Below, piece after piece: positions 22,507-33,653 of a stretch of 64,000 nt of DNA (its first letter is position 1; each line of letters begins with the position of its first letter). This stretch comes from Helianthus annuus (Eukaryota > Streptophyta > Magnoliopsida > Asterales > Asteraceae): contig NC_035437.2 of assembly GCF_002127325.2 (NCBI RefSeq), positions 156,709,880-156,773,879 on the forward strand, read 5' to 3'. The notes under the pieces are model-generated. The model was not told the origin of the DNA. It searched no databases and saw only the letters and a list, made by a program, of their open reading frames with translations. Both the position numbers and the translations under genes were made by a program.

Positions 22507-23991
22507 TGTAACAACTCTCATTAAAATTAATAATTAGAATGGTAATTAGCTATTAAGAAAACCCTAATTGAGACACCCAAGTAATTCTGCACTAACCCTA
22601 AAATTTTCATAACAATCGGAATCAGGATCAGGGCCCCTAAAACTCAGGGGGGGGGGTTAAACCCTAGTAACGTTTATCCTCTAACTTGCTGGAGAAGTAA
22701 AATTTCGTTGATTAAACAACTCATCCAAGCTACTGGGACACGAACCTACCCTACCCTAAATTGTTACCCGTCGCGACACGCGACAGGACCAGGTCTCCCT
22801 GTCGCGACACGCGGGGGAGTCCAATTTTCAGTATAAATAGAAGGGGTTGGGAATTGAATTCAGATGTTCATTCGACGGAAAAACTCATAATATACGTTGA
22901 GTTATGCTTAAATTACTACCAAACACACACTAATATCGAACTGCTGCCGCGGAACAGGGTAATTACTCGATCGCTATTACGATTCAGTTTCCGGGATCAA
23001 TATACCCAAAGAATGTCTAAGTGCCGCCCACATTGGGCTATGCTTTGTCGTTTGTCGGTAATCCGATAAATGAGTTGAAGCATTGTACTTTGTCGTTGTC
23101 GATAATTCGATAATGAGTTGAAGTACTATACTTTGTCGTTTGTCATTTTGATAAATGAGTTGAAGTATTGCACTTGGTCATTCATTGCGAGTATTTGATC
23201 TCGGGAAATTATCGTAACTGCTGTATTGATCACTAACTCTGTTTTGTGTGCATTATTGTGAAATTAGGTTAACAGGGATAAAATCATATTCTGTCAGTAC
23301 TAAATCTGCAATGTGAGTCATTCTCTTTTTATCAATTGTTTTACAATACTCCAAACCAATTTTTCAAAGTTATAATTACAGTGATTAAGTTTATGTAATC
23401 ACCAAATTACAGCCGGTATGTGGGGTATTGTGCACAGTATTATTATTGTTTTAATCACATTAGGTGGGCGAGCCTAAAAGAAAGTGATATACGTCACTCA
23501 TTGGGCCAGCCAATGGTGATATGACCACAGTCACAGAGCTGGTCTGTGACAAATACCTATTCTTGAAATGTTGGTTGATAATAAACATATGTAAAAACTC
23601 TTAATACTGTGAATTATAACAAATGTGTCATTTTCAGTAAAATGAATGATTCACTCAGTATTTCCCCGCTGACAAAATCTTTTTCAAACATGTTTCAGGT
23701 GATCTGCTGTAAATCAGGAAAAGTGCTGAGGAGCATTTCAAGCTTAAAATAGTGGCTCAATATAAAATGAATAAAGATGTTTTAAAATAAGAATTTATCA
23801 CTAAACTTATGTATTGTAAATTATCGGGGTTTTATCCCGAATTGTGAAATAAAAATAATCGGGAAAAATTTAGCTTCACAACGATCCTGATGTTCAAAAT
23901 TTTCCGCTGCTAAAACTTAATTAAACAAATATCACGGGGTTTCTGTCCCGCGGCTCCGGAAACAGGTAAAACCGGGTCGGGGGCCGTGACA
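22507..23991 (+). repeat. Element 2 3' LTR
   Basis: 1,485 bp and virtually identical to 14829-16315. It ends CGTGACA, followed by the target duplication ATATC. Confidence 0.95.
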
Positions 23992-23996
23992 ATATC

Positions 23997-25066
23997 CCAC
24001 ACGCCTTCGGCTGGGATTTCTTTTCAAATCTGCACCTTCCGAAGTGGTGCTTCTGGCAAACCTTGCACAAAGGCTTATCACTCGACTGTCGATCGTTCTT
24101 CTTGCTCTCTGACCCCTTCTTGTGGTCACGATTGCCCCGATGCTTCTTGTTAGATCTACGTGAATCATCATCTTCACGTTTCCTCTTCTCATTGTCAGCA
24201 TTCCTCAATGATCTCTGCCTCACTGCATCCAGCGTGAGAGACAGAGATATATCTGCCACGGACCTGAAGGTAGCAGGCCTAGAAGCCTTCACGCTAGCTT
24301 TTATTTCTGGGGCCAAACCCCCAATGAAGCGCGCGATCCGTTTGGGTTCCGGTGTTACAAGATACGGAACCAATCTCGACAGAGTGTTGAAAGTCATGAG
24401 ATATGCCTGGCAATCCAGGTTCTTCATGACCAACGATAAGAAGTCAGACTCTATCTTCTCAACCTCGTGCTGAGGGCAGTAATTTTCTTTAATGAGAGCA
24501 ATAAATTCCTCCCATGTCATGCTATACAAAACAGCCTTCCCAGAGGCTTGAACCAAAGATCTCCACCACGCTAGGGCTTCACCCTTGAATGACTGGGATA
24601 CAAACTTCACCACGTCTCTTTCAGCACAACCACTTATGTCCACCACTGTGTCCATTTCGTCTAACCAGGTCATACAATCTACTGCGCCCTTCTCTCCAGT
24701 AAAATCTCGGGGTTTGCAAGAAACGAAATACTTATACGTGCAACCCCTGGCGCGAGGTGCGTCATCGACCACTTTCCTCTTAGGGTGGACGCTATTCTCA
24801 TTGGATGAGTACCTATCGTCGTCCTTCTTAAGCTTAGACGGAGTCGAGGGTGGTTTGCTGTGCGATTTAGAGTGGGTTTTTGGCTTTGAGTGTGGTGTAG
24901 ATAGGGTTCTGCTTCGAGACTCGGTGTATTCTTCGTACTGCCGATCCAAGGCTGCTTTAACAGCGCCGTCTACTAGAGCTTTCAATTCAGCGCCCGTTAT
25001 ATGAATTTGGGCGTTATCATTTTCATCTTCCTTTGATTGACTATTAACTCCACTTGGGTCAGCCAT
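23997..25066 (-). pseudogene. Element 1 gag, interrupted by element 2
   Basis: The 5' part of gag: Met at 25066 (MADPSGVNSQSKEDEND), a basic Ser/Pro-rich linker, then the capsid region with DFTGEKGAVDCMTWLDEMDT and TWEEFIALIKENYCPQHE. The first zinc-knuckle residues follow (CKVCQKHHFGRC). The native reading stops at the ATATC target site. The open frame runs on to 23921, but those last residues are encoded by the LTR of element 2. The remainder resumes at 14823. Confidence 0.88.
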
Positions 25067-26046
25067 CGAGATTTTGATCTGCTACAAGGAATATGACAGA
25101 ATTTCATTTAGGAGCTTATTATGGAATTGTCCTTTATGGCAATTCATTAACCATGGTAAACATAGACCATATTTGGTTAATTTGTTACTCACTTTTATTC
25201 AGGATTTGAATATAACTTATCCTAATTACAAATAATATTGTTAGTGGCACAAAAGCCTAGTCACAAGGATGTTTTTATAACATAAGTCGGGATTACAGAG
25301 AATCAAGGCATGAAGGTTTGAACCTTAGTCCTTTTTACCTTTTCTGACAGGGAGTCATAGACTACAACTGCCTTTTGTCTTAAATGACAGTAAGTATGGC
25401 CCATAGGCACTCCATCAGTAATGGATGTTTTGATAATTGATCATCTTTATTGACGATTTAACCCTTGATTTACAAATCACTAATTTGGATTTTGGAATCC
25501 TTTGAAGGATTCTTATATAAGAATGACGCGTGCGATTTTAACGAATCACATCTGTCAAGAACGTTAACATGTTTACAGAGGTTAACAGGAATCTGAATCT
25601 TTTAATCAGGTCTTACCATCTTGGCCGGGTCTTATAATGACACCAGGCTAGGTTTCACCATTAAGATTCTTTATTTAGTAGGCAGATAAATTTAAAAGGA
25701 ATGATTTTTGATTTATTTCATATAAAAATGTATCTAATCACAAAAATGAAATTTATAACTTAACATTCCATTAATCATAAAAATGATTACACACTGCCCT
25801 AAACGGGACTTTTAAATAGACAAAATACCTACGCAGAGGTTTACAGAAAACAAGTCCACGCAGGGACCAAATACAAAGATAGATGTCCGCATAGGGACAA
25901 AAAGATAAGTCCATGCAGGGACTGGAAGGCAATTGTCCACGCAGGGACTAAACACGATAAATGTCCGCGCAGGGACTAAAATACTCAAAACAAATGTCCT
26001 CGCAGGGACTTGATTGAAATAGTAAATACTACAGTACATAAAGGGA
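25067..26046. other. Element 1 leader between pre-gag ORF and gag, with six palindromes
   Basis: No convincing ORF. Six 16-bp palindromic units of the form TGTCC-N-GCAGGGACT lie at 25853, 25884, 25908, 25934, 25962 and 25995, 24-33 bp apart. Each could fold into a 5-bp stem hairpin in RNA. An incidental ORF (25812-26039, minus) only reflects this repetition. Confidence 0.7.
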
Positions 26047-27275
26047 CTAATGATCTCGTTTCTTCCTCCCTTTTAGTAGGTTTGCTAGGCCTTTGAGGAA
26101 TCCACGATTACTTTTACGTTCTTGCTCAAAGTCTCGTTCCATACGATTTAGACGGTGGAGGATTTCTTCTTGCTCCGGTGGAGAAAAACGCGGCTGCTGC
26201 GACGGCGGCTGGACCGGAGGTCTAGGAGGTGCTGGATACCCAAGAGCTGCGTATCCTAATCCCCAAGGATCCCCATAAGGTCTGTCGGGATGGAGGGCGT
26301 TGTAATTGGCCGCTACCACGTATGGGTCGGCATCATAATTATAGTTGTAATGCGTGTGAGTCGGCTGCTCAAACGGGTTGTACGCAGTGGAACCGGCGTA
26401 CGCTGGTATCGGATTGTCATAGCCGAATGGTGGAGGAGGTGGTGCAACTGGTGCAGAATTCACCTCTGCAGGGTGACCCGAAGGTTCCCCTAACTGTGGT
26501 TCTTCAGGCACTGGCGAAAAGTGACTTGCACTCGAGTGGCGAGGGGTGCTAAAGTGGAATTCCCCTCATCGGGTAGACATCCGCGCGCCTGATCTCCCGC
26601 GCCTTGGCGGATCAGGAGGTGCTTGCTGAACTGGTGGTGGTGGAGGCGGTGGCGTAACTGCCACGAAACGCGAATCCTCGGAAGGATCCTGTTACTGCTG
26701 CTGCTCGTGAGGCGAGAAGTGGTGAGAGGTGTGAAGTACCAATCACACTGGTTAAACCTCGCCTGAAAACTGTCGGGGCCTTGATAGGGTGTTCCATGGA
26801 AGGATGACCCATCAGAGATCTCGATAGGATGGTTGGGAGTACCACGTGCAGGTTCTATGGGATCTGTGTCTTCATCCATATCTACCGCGTTGTCTTCAGA
26901 AAAGTGATCCTCTGGTCCTAAATGGTTGTAACCTATTGGTTCTTGGACATAATCATCCGGGTTAAATCGGCCTTGAAAGAAAGGAGTAGGATCGCCATAG
27001 GAACGGTGCGATGCAGATCGCTGGAGAGGTATAAACGAAGGTTGAGGGTTACTGGGATCGTTCTCCGAATTTGGTCCAAAAGAGTGACGGTATGAAGGTG
27101 TCAAACTGTGTGAGGTGGACCGTCTTGCTGGTTCAAAGAGGTTTCTTCTACGTCTCTGAGGTTCTTCGCTCCTTGTGCTGGAAGGAGCTCGCGTGTTTGA
27201 AGGTCCGGCCTCGTGATCATTATGAGTAGTGATCGGCCCTTTGCTTCTTCCTCCTCTTCTAATTGCTGGTGGCAT
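26047..27275 (-). pseudogene. Element 1 pre-gag ORF, Pro-rich protein, frameshifted
   Basis: Two overlapping frames (27275-26490 and 26511-26047) appear to be one broken ORF of about 400 codons, with the frame lost near 26700. The 5' part is basic and Ser/Arg-rich (MPPAIRRGGRSKG), then has an acidic segment (DHFSEDNAVDMDEDTD) and PIEISDGSSFHG. The 3' part is Pro/Tyr-rich and ends in a coiled-coil-like basic tail (LHRLNRMERDFEQERK to KGRKKRDH). I recall similar ORFs before gag in Asteraceae chromoviruses, but this is memory only. Function unknown. Confidence 0.65.
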
Positions 27276-27433
27276 ATTTCCTGCTTATCAAACTTTTAAA
27301 ATCACAATAAACAATAAAAGACAAACTGAAATAACAATTCAAATTTGTCCTATGTTCTTGTCTAGACTCAAGTATATGCAATTGTGTCATTGAGATTAAA
27401 CACATAAGGATAGTGTTTAATTCACTCAACTTT

Positions 27434-27446
27434 GGCTCTGATACCA
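27434..27446 (-). other. Element 1 primer binding site, tRNA-iMet type
   Basis: On the minus strand TGGTATCAGAGCC begins 3 nt inside the 5' LTR boundary at 27450. This fixes the element's orientation. Confidence 0.88.
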
Positions 27447-27449
27447 ACC

Positions 27450-30400
27450 TGTCACACCCCGATTTCCACGTGTTTCTCCGGTGGGCCTGGTGGGGGATTA
27501 CCGTGACGTAGTTGGCAACAATATAGTCAAACCACACAATATATAAATGCACAGCGGAAGCATAAAGATAAATATATTTCAACTTATCGAAAGTAATATC
27601 CGAGTATCACAATTCGTCGAAATATAATCTACAAGGGATCAAAATAAAAACGTAAATATTGTTCAACAGACATAGGCATCTTAAGCTTGCCAGACTCTTT
27701 ATTGATGCTAAGGAAAAATATCCAGCCAATTACGCTTAGTACCTGCATTTAATCTTTTTGGAAAAATACGTCAGTTTACACTGATAAATACATTCAACCG
27801 ACATTTTTGTAAAATGTTTAATAAAAATTTATTTGAATGCACATGGCACAAACTCTTTATAACTTGGGATAATTTATAATTAAATCTTGTAAAAGAATTA
27901 CATGTTTAGTATGCGTTCGGTCGCCCGGGACGTGCCGGGTTAAAGATTAATAGACACACCACATAGCATAAAACCGTGGCGGGAAAACCAACGGCTATAC
28001 CTTTATAATTATAGACACATTGTCGGGTGTACGCCTACACCCGCGTGTCGAGGTCGTGGCCATTTCATAAAATGCTGCCAAGGATATCCGGGACATGGTC
28101 ATTAAGCTCCCAAAGGCGTAAAGCCAACAAAACCAATTTTTAAACGGGTCACATTGATAATACCCAACTACTAATGAGTTGGGGTCAATTGCCCGACCAA
28201 GCGGTATTTTAAATACCGTAACCCAAGCCCGTATAACGGAAAATAAGTTAAAAGTATTTACCTTTGCAAGTAATATCCTCAATCAAATAAATGCAAGTAT
28301 CTTTTACTGGTCTCCTATTCTGGAATGAAGGTTTATAACAACCTATTAGAATCCTAACGGGTCTTTAATGTAGCCTTAGCTAGACCGGTTGGTTTCAAAG
28401 GATAATTACGGCTTAATCGCGTGAAAGGCGAAAACAGGGAAGGGAATGTGATTTGGACCCAACAAGGTTGAAGACTTGTTTCATATGGGTAATATAACCA
28501 CACTCTGGATTTTGAGGTCAAAACAATAAGGTTTGACCCGTTTCGGCTAGTTTATGTAAACTAGTTACATAAACCGAACCGTGCGCGCAAAAGGCGTAAC
28601 GGGTAACCGTAAGAGTCCTACACAGGTTTCCTAAGTCAATGTGCTTTAAAGAGGTTGTGGTATAAGTAGGATACCTTCCATAATGCCCGTAACGAGTTTA
28701 AATCCATTATATGCCCCGTAGGGGTATTTCGGTCATTTTTAAAGATTATAAAAGAGGTTTCTGAGTTCTACAGGAAATCTGAGTTTTCTGAACAGTTTAA
28801 TAAGTCCAAAATACTTTATTTATTATTTAAAATTAGTAGCAATTGGAATCGGGTCAAAATACCTTGTAGAACTAAAGTTATGTCCAAAAAAGGGTATATT
28901 CGGTATTTACCGAACCGATGCCATAACCGCAGGTTATGAGCAGGTTAAAAATGATTAAAAATCTTTAACAATCCCAAAATATTATTTTACATCAGTGTGT
29001 AAAAGGTTTGGTGTCGAAATTTGGGTTTAGATAGGCTTTATGCTAAATGCGTCGTTTAATTACTAAAGTTTCCGTAATTGCGCTATTTAGCATAACTCCT
29101 ATTCTAGACCTCGGATTGACGTGAAATTTTAGGGACATGCTTAGAAATCAGTAACTAAGGTTATTGTCCTTTCACATGTCCAAAATTCTCGTTTTAAAGT
29201 AAAAAGGGCGTTACGGTCAACTTTTAAGCTTTTAACGGAAATGTGCTAAAGACTCGGACAAACAACGAACCGGTCACAGAGGGTTATACCATCATGTAAC
29301 CTGGTCCTAAGAGAGTCCTAAGGCATATCTAAATCATACCATAACGGGTCAGAACTGAAGTCAAAGCAAAAGTCAAAGTTTTGCGACTTTTAGTTCCGAA
29401 CCGGGTCAAAACAGTAAATGGTCGGATCAAACAAGCTTAGACTAGTTAATATACTTACTATCATGTTATATGAGTGTTAAAACAGGTTACACGCTATCTA
29501 CATTACTGATTATGCATAAAATCGCAAAATAGCATTATGTTGACTTTTTCTAAGCAAGTTTGACTCGACATTCGGACTAGTTAGAGTGGGAGTCAGAGGG
29601 TGCCCTTTTTGGGGGTTTAATGCCCACATGATTACCAACATATAACTACCTTTGATTCGACAAACCACTGGACCATTCGTGATTTATCGCTAAGTCAATC
29701 GTTAATTATGACGGATTGACTTTTAAGCTATAACCAAGCAAAAACTCAACTAAGAAAGGTTAAGGGTGCTTACCAAAGTCCTATGCACGACTAGGGATGG
29801 CTTGGTTCTGCTTTGGAGCTCCAGATGTCTTCACAAATGCAGATTGAAGGTGTGAAGAATGAGTTGCAACGTCATGGCTTTATATAGTGTTCAAGGCACC
29901 ATAGATTATTGACATGTAAGTCTACAACTGACCATAACCCATCCACAAGTGTCCCTAAGGTTCCTAAAGCATGTAGGGGGCGCCCATGCTGCAGCATTAA
30001 TGGAGCTAAGTCGGTTTGGAGTGAAGAGGCAAGCGTGGAGCAAAAGAAAAACGATCAGACAGCCCCTCGCGTGACGCGACGGACCCCCCTAGGGCCTCGC
30101 ATCGCGCGACCCCCTTCTGCACCAGATCTTCAATTTTCTGATTTTTGCGTTTTGATCCTTGGCTCTTCAAACACTGATTGGCCATCCGTTTCTTGCATAT
30201 TGAGCCTTAAAAATTGACGTTTAGGGGCTCCAAGACTTATACCCATTTCGTTAAGTCCCCGGTTAACGTTATTGTTACCCGAAAAGTCCTTGACTTTCAA
30301 CGTTGACATTTCAATCCCTCGCATACGAATTTGATCACAACTTGCTCATACGATAACGAAACTTTATGAAATTTTTGTCGAGTATTCTAGTGAGTATAAT

Positions 30401-30724
30401 TAACTGTTACAAAGCTTCGGGTTTGTCAAAAGGTCACTCAGAGGTATAACTTAAACATGTTGACATATTTGACCCCTGTAGTTTGTAATTCCTCACTTTC
30501 TTCCATTTTTCGTTCCGTATGATCCGTGATTCACTCGTTTGAAGGTACGGGCATCATTTAGGGTTACTATACAGTATATTTATCCCTCGTTGACATTTTT
30601 AACCCTCGAATTTATATACTTTCAATGTTTGTCAACTTTAGTCCTTTAATTAGTATTTAATACCACGTGTAAACTCATGACACGTGTCAATACATTATTG
30701 GACGCAAAATTTCGAGGTGTTACA
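27450..30724 (-). repeat. Element 1 5' LTR (full length)
   Basis: 3,275 bp, TG...CA ends. It includes the 880-bp block missing from the other LTR. It shows many substitutions relative to 8896-11290. The paired CGCG palindromes recur near 30067-30110. Confidence 0.92.
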
Positions 30725-31524
30725 GCGTGCCAAGCTACTAGCGTACTTCTTGTCTTCAAAGTTTTCTTATTATGGTTTGTCTTTTCTAGAGGCACGACCG
30801 TGCACCATGATGTGCACGGGCGTACCTGTCCTTTTTTACTTGCCCACCAAGTCGTTTGCTTTTTTCAAAAGGTAGTCTTGAGGCGACATGGCCGTGTATA
30901 GGGGTGTTCAAAACTATCCGTATCTGAAAATCCGATCCGAAATATCCGATATCCGAATCCGAAATATCCGAAAATCGGATATCCGAAATTCGGGTATCCG
31001 AATTTTTCGGATTCGGATTCGGACAGTGATTTTCAAAATTTTCTGATATTTCGGATATCCGAAAATTTATTTTTCATTTTTTTTCGGATATCCGAATATC
31101 CGAAGTATCCGAAAATATTCGAAATATCCGAAAAATATCCGAAAAATATCTGAAATATCCGAAAAATATCCGTAATATCCGAAAACTTATATTCGGATAT
31201 CCGAAACTATCCAAAATATCCGTTTCCGAATATGAAAAAAATAATAAAAAAATAAAAATTAAATAAAAAGTTGGATTTTCGGATATCCAATTCACTATCC
31301 GAATCCATATCCGAAATTTCGGATATCCGAAATTTCGGATACGGATTCGGATAGTGAAATCTGGTATTCGGAAATTTCGGATATCCGAATTTTCGGATAT
31401 CCGGTTTTGAACACCCCTAGCCGTGTACCCAGATGTGCATGAGAAAATTTTGCATTTCCCGTTTGTTTCCATCGTTTTACACTTATTTTCTATTTCAAAC
31501 CCTTAAATCCTATAAAAAATAAAA
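30725..31524. repeat. Tandem duplication copy 1, right part
   Basis: It starts with the GCGTG target duplication of element 1 and continues the unit seen uninterrupted at 34844-35620. It contains the hAT-like MITE. The junction to copy 2 (31525-31574) is a short patchwork of pieces resembling the start and the end of the unit. Confidence 0.9.
30899..31419. mobile_element. hAT-type MITE with internal TTCGGATA repeats, copy 1
   Basis: Terminal inverted repeats TAGGGGTGTTCAAAAC and GTTTTGAACACCCCTA are perfect. The 8-bp target duplication GCCGTGTA at 30891-30898 and 31420-31427 is diagnostic of hAT elements. The interior is almost wholly short degenerate repeats of TTCGGATATCCGAA. The apparent 132-aa ORF on the minus strand reflects this repetition. 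Confidence 0.9.
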
Positions 31525-31855
31525 AGGATAACTTTTAGTTGCTCTTAAAGGATAAATTTTGCATTTCCCGTCTCTTTAATAACTTTTGATTGCTCTTAAA
31601 TTACGAAATTAGCAATTTTAGATAAAAATGATAGTCCTTTGATATATACAAGCAAAGATGATGTTTTTCTCTACTATTTATTAAGAAACGATATATATTA
31701 GTTTTCAACAAAAAATCTGGTACAGTGTTTCGAAAAGTGACCATTAATTTATTTATTTATGATATGGGGCAATTTAATAATAAGATCAAATTCATGAGAA
31801 AACGACTGACGAATGATTAATGATGAATGTAATTAGTTGTTGAAGTTAGTTGTTA

Positions 31856-32979
31856 GGCTGGAGGTGGAGGGTCTGGTATAAAGCTATTAGGGCTTTATTA
31901 TGTTTCGTCATGTTCATATCACACAGGCTGGCCCTCCCTTTAACTTGCAGAGTGTGGTATAAAGCTCTCATTGTCATTACCTAATTATTATTTTTATTTA
32001 TATATTTTATTTTTTATATTAAATGCCAATTTTAATAACTAGAAAATAAAAAAAAACATAATTTCAATAAAATAAAAGAAAAACATTACAAAGTGGATGA
32101 TGATTTGGACCGTTTTGACCTATGGGCTGTTGGGTCGAACGCGGTACAAGATACCTTTACATCTTGGCCATTTCCTATAAAAATATTTAATTATAAAAAT
32201 AAATTTACAAAAGTATGTAAAAAAGTTTATGGAGATAAAATTTACCAACAATCTCATCTTCCGATACGTCGACCTATGATTGTGGCAAAGCAAATTCTTC
32301 TTAGGCATCCAACATTCGACCTTCTTAGGAGCACGTGTTTCGGTCTCATCCTTCTTACGATGCCTTCTCGATCATCCACCTTTTGAGGAAGTGGGTTTGG
32401 CTTGGGTTTCGGGTACGGTTCGGTTTAGGGTGTGTTTTGGGTTTGGGGTATGTTTTGGGGAAAAATGGAGGTTGGGAATAATATCCGTAAAAACCGGGAA
32501 TCGGTGGAGTGGTCGGATGAGGAGAAGTTGGGGTGCTAGGTGGCATCGAATAATATCCAAGCTCACTCGTCCGCGGGTCTCTTCGATAACGGTCTTCTTA
32601 CTCGTTGTTTGGCGCACTTTGCGAAAACGGATGGGTCAGATCCCACGCATTTTGGTTGTTGGGAAACATAGTGTCATTATATAAAAAAAGTGTAGAGATT
32701 TTGTATAAAGATTGAGATAGAAGGGCCGAAAATTATGGAAAAAGTGGGGTATTTATAGGTGAATTTTATAAAGTTTGAAATTAATTTTTTTTAAATTGAA
32801 TGTTACCGTTGAACGGTAACTTTGACCAAACACATCTCGATCAAACCAAATCACCTCCGTTAACGTGCTGGCGAGACATTGATGGCGCCCCTTTTAAATC
32901 GTGCGGTATGGATGGTGGCGCCCCGGGGGCGCTATCGTCGATGATGTGGTAGGGTGGCGTCATGCCACACCCACCGGCC
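31856..32979. mobile_element. Harbinger-type non-autonomous element, copy 2
   Basis: TTA duplications at 31853-31855 and 32980-32982 flank terminal repeats GGCTGGAGGTGGAG and (reverse complement of right end) GGCCGGTGGGTGTGG. About 484 bp (32109-32592) absent from copy 1 includes, on the minus strand, a Pro-rich segment starting MPPSTPTSPHPTTPPIPGF. That could be a remnant of the Myb-like second ORF of Harbinger elements; this is a weak guess. Confidence 0.75.
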
Positions 32980-33212
32980 TTACTAGGAGCGAAAAGAAAA
33001 GGCCATAATTTTTTAGATTTCATCTGATTTTCTAAATACAAAAGCTTTTATATTTTTATCGATTTAGATTTTACTATAAAGCCAAACATTTTATCTTGTT
33101 ATACTTTTTTAGAAAAACACTTTCCTTTTAAAGGTGTTGATAAATTGGTGTGTAAGACTATGGGCTAGGACGTTGGTCTTAACTTAATCGCTCGCTCAAT
33201 ATATGGTGTCTC

Positions 33213-33653
33213 TAGGGGTGTAAATGAGTTGGGTTGAGCATGAGTCTGACTAGGCTCGAGTTTGGCTTGTTATGTTTTTATGAAACTCGAGCTCGGCACG
33301 GTTTGAGCTTACTTATTTGAGCTTGGGTTCAGCTTACGAGTAAAACCCAAAGCTCGAGCTATTTTGAGAACAACCTCAAACGAGCTAAAAGCTCGGCTCG
33401 AGCTCGCTTGAATATTGCTAAGGCGTGCCGAAGCTCGGCTCGCCAATGTCATCATCAATATTATAATTATAATATTATATATAAAAAAGCTAAAATTTTG
33501 TTTGGGCTCGTTTAGGCTCACGAGCCCAAACGAGCTTTTTATTTCAGGCTGAAGCTCGTGCTCGATAACTAAACGAGCTCTATTTCAGACTCGAGCTCGA
33601 GCTAGTTAAAGCTTGGCTCGTTCGAGCTTTTAACCAAGCCGATCACGAATAGC
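33213..33653. repeat. GAGCTC-rich dispersed repeat, copy 2
   Basis: The counterpart of 7268-7702, with the same truncated right end. Confidence 0.5.

Larger units (their letters stand above)
14829..23991 (+). mobile_element. Element 2: young Ty3/gypsy chromovirus with two extra ORFs
   Basis: The 9,163-bp element starts TGTAACAAC and ends CGTGACA, with target duplication ATATC at 14824-14828 and 23992-23996, inside gag of element 1. LTRs are 14829-16315 and 22507-23991. I see only one substitution (A14954 versus G22632) and a poly-G run of 12 versus 10. Order: 5' LTR, PBS, ORF1, ORF2, gag, pol, PPT, 3' LTR. Several reading frames are broken, described under each gene. It is a diverged relative of elements 3 and 4. 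Confidence 0.95.
8896..30724 (-). mobile_element. Element 1: Ty3/gypsy chromovirus, nested host of element 2
   Basis: The 21.8-kb unit begins TGTCACACC and ends GGTGTTACA, with the 5-bp target duplication GCGTG at 8891-8895 and 30725-30729. The pre-insertion site survives in duplication copy 2 near 34844, as ggcgtgccaagc without an insertion. Order on the minus strand: 5' LTR (27450-30724), PBS, broken pre-gag ORF, leader with palindromes, gag, pol, PPT, 3' LTR (8896-11290). Element 2 sits within gag. Without element 2 it would be about 12.7 kb. Clade is probably Tekay/Del-like from the polyprotein and C-terminal chromodomain-like region. The LTRs differ at many positions, so it is older than element 2. 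Confidence 0.93.

Noticed and set aside
23921..23996. C-terminal residues of the gag ORF at 23921-25066
   Set aside because: These residues are encoded by the inserted LTR of element 2, not by gag.
25812..26039. 75-aa ORF with repeated PARTF words
   Set aside because: The repetition arises from the palindromic units; no conserved neighbour supports a gene.
27434..27446. tRNA gene-like words near the LTRs (also 16325, 41260)
   Set aside because: They are primer binding sites complementary to tRNA ends, without a tRNA fold. No tRNA or rRNA gene was recognised.
30899..31430. Regular TTCGGATA repeats as a CRISPR-like or satellite array
   Set aside because: The repeats are degenerate and have no unique spacers; they sit inside a hAT MITE with clear ends.
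32280..32684. 134-aa plus-strand ORF
   Set aside because: It lies in a non-autonomous Harbinger element; if anything is coding there it is the minus strand.
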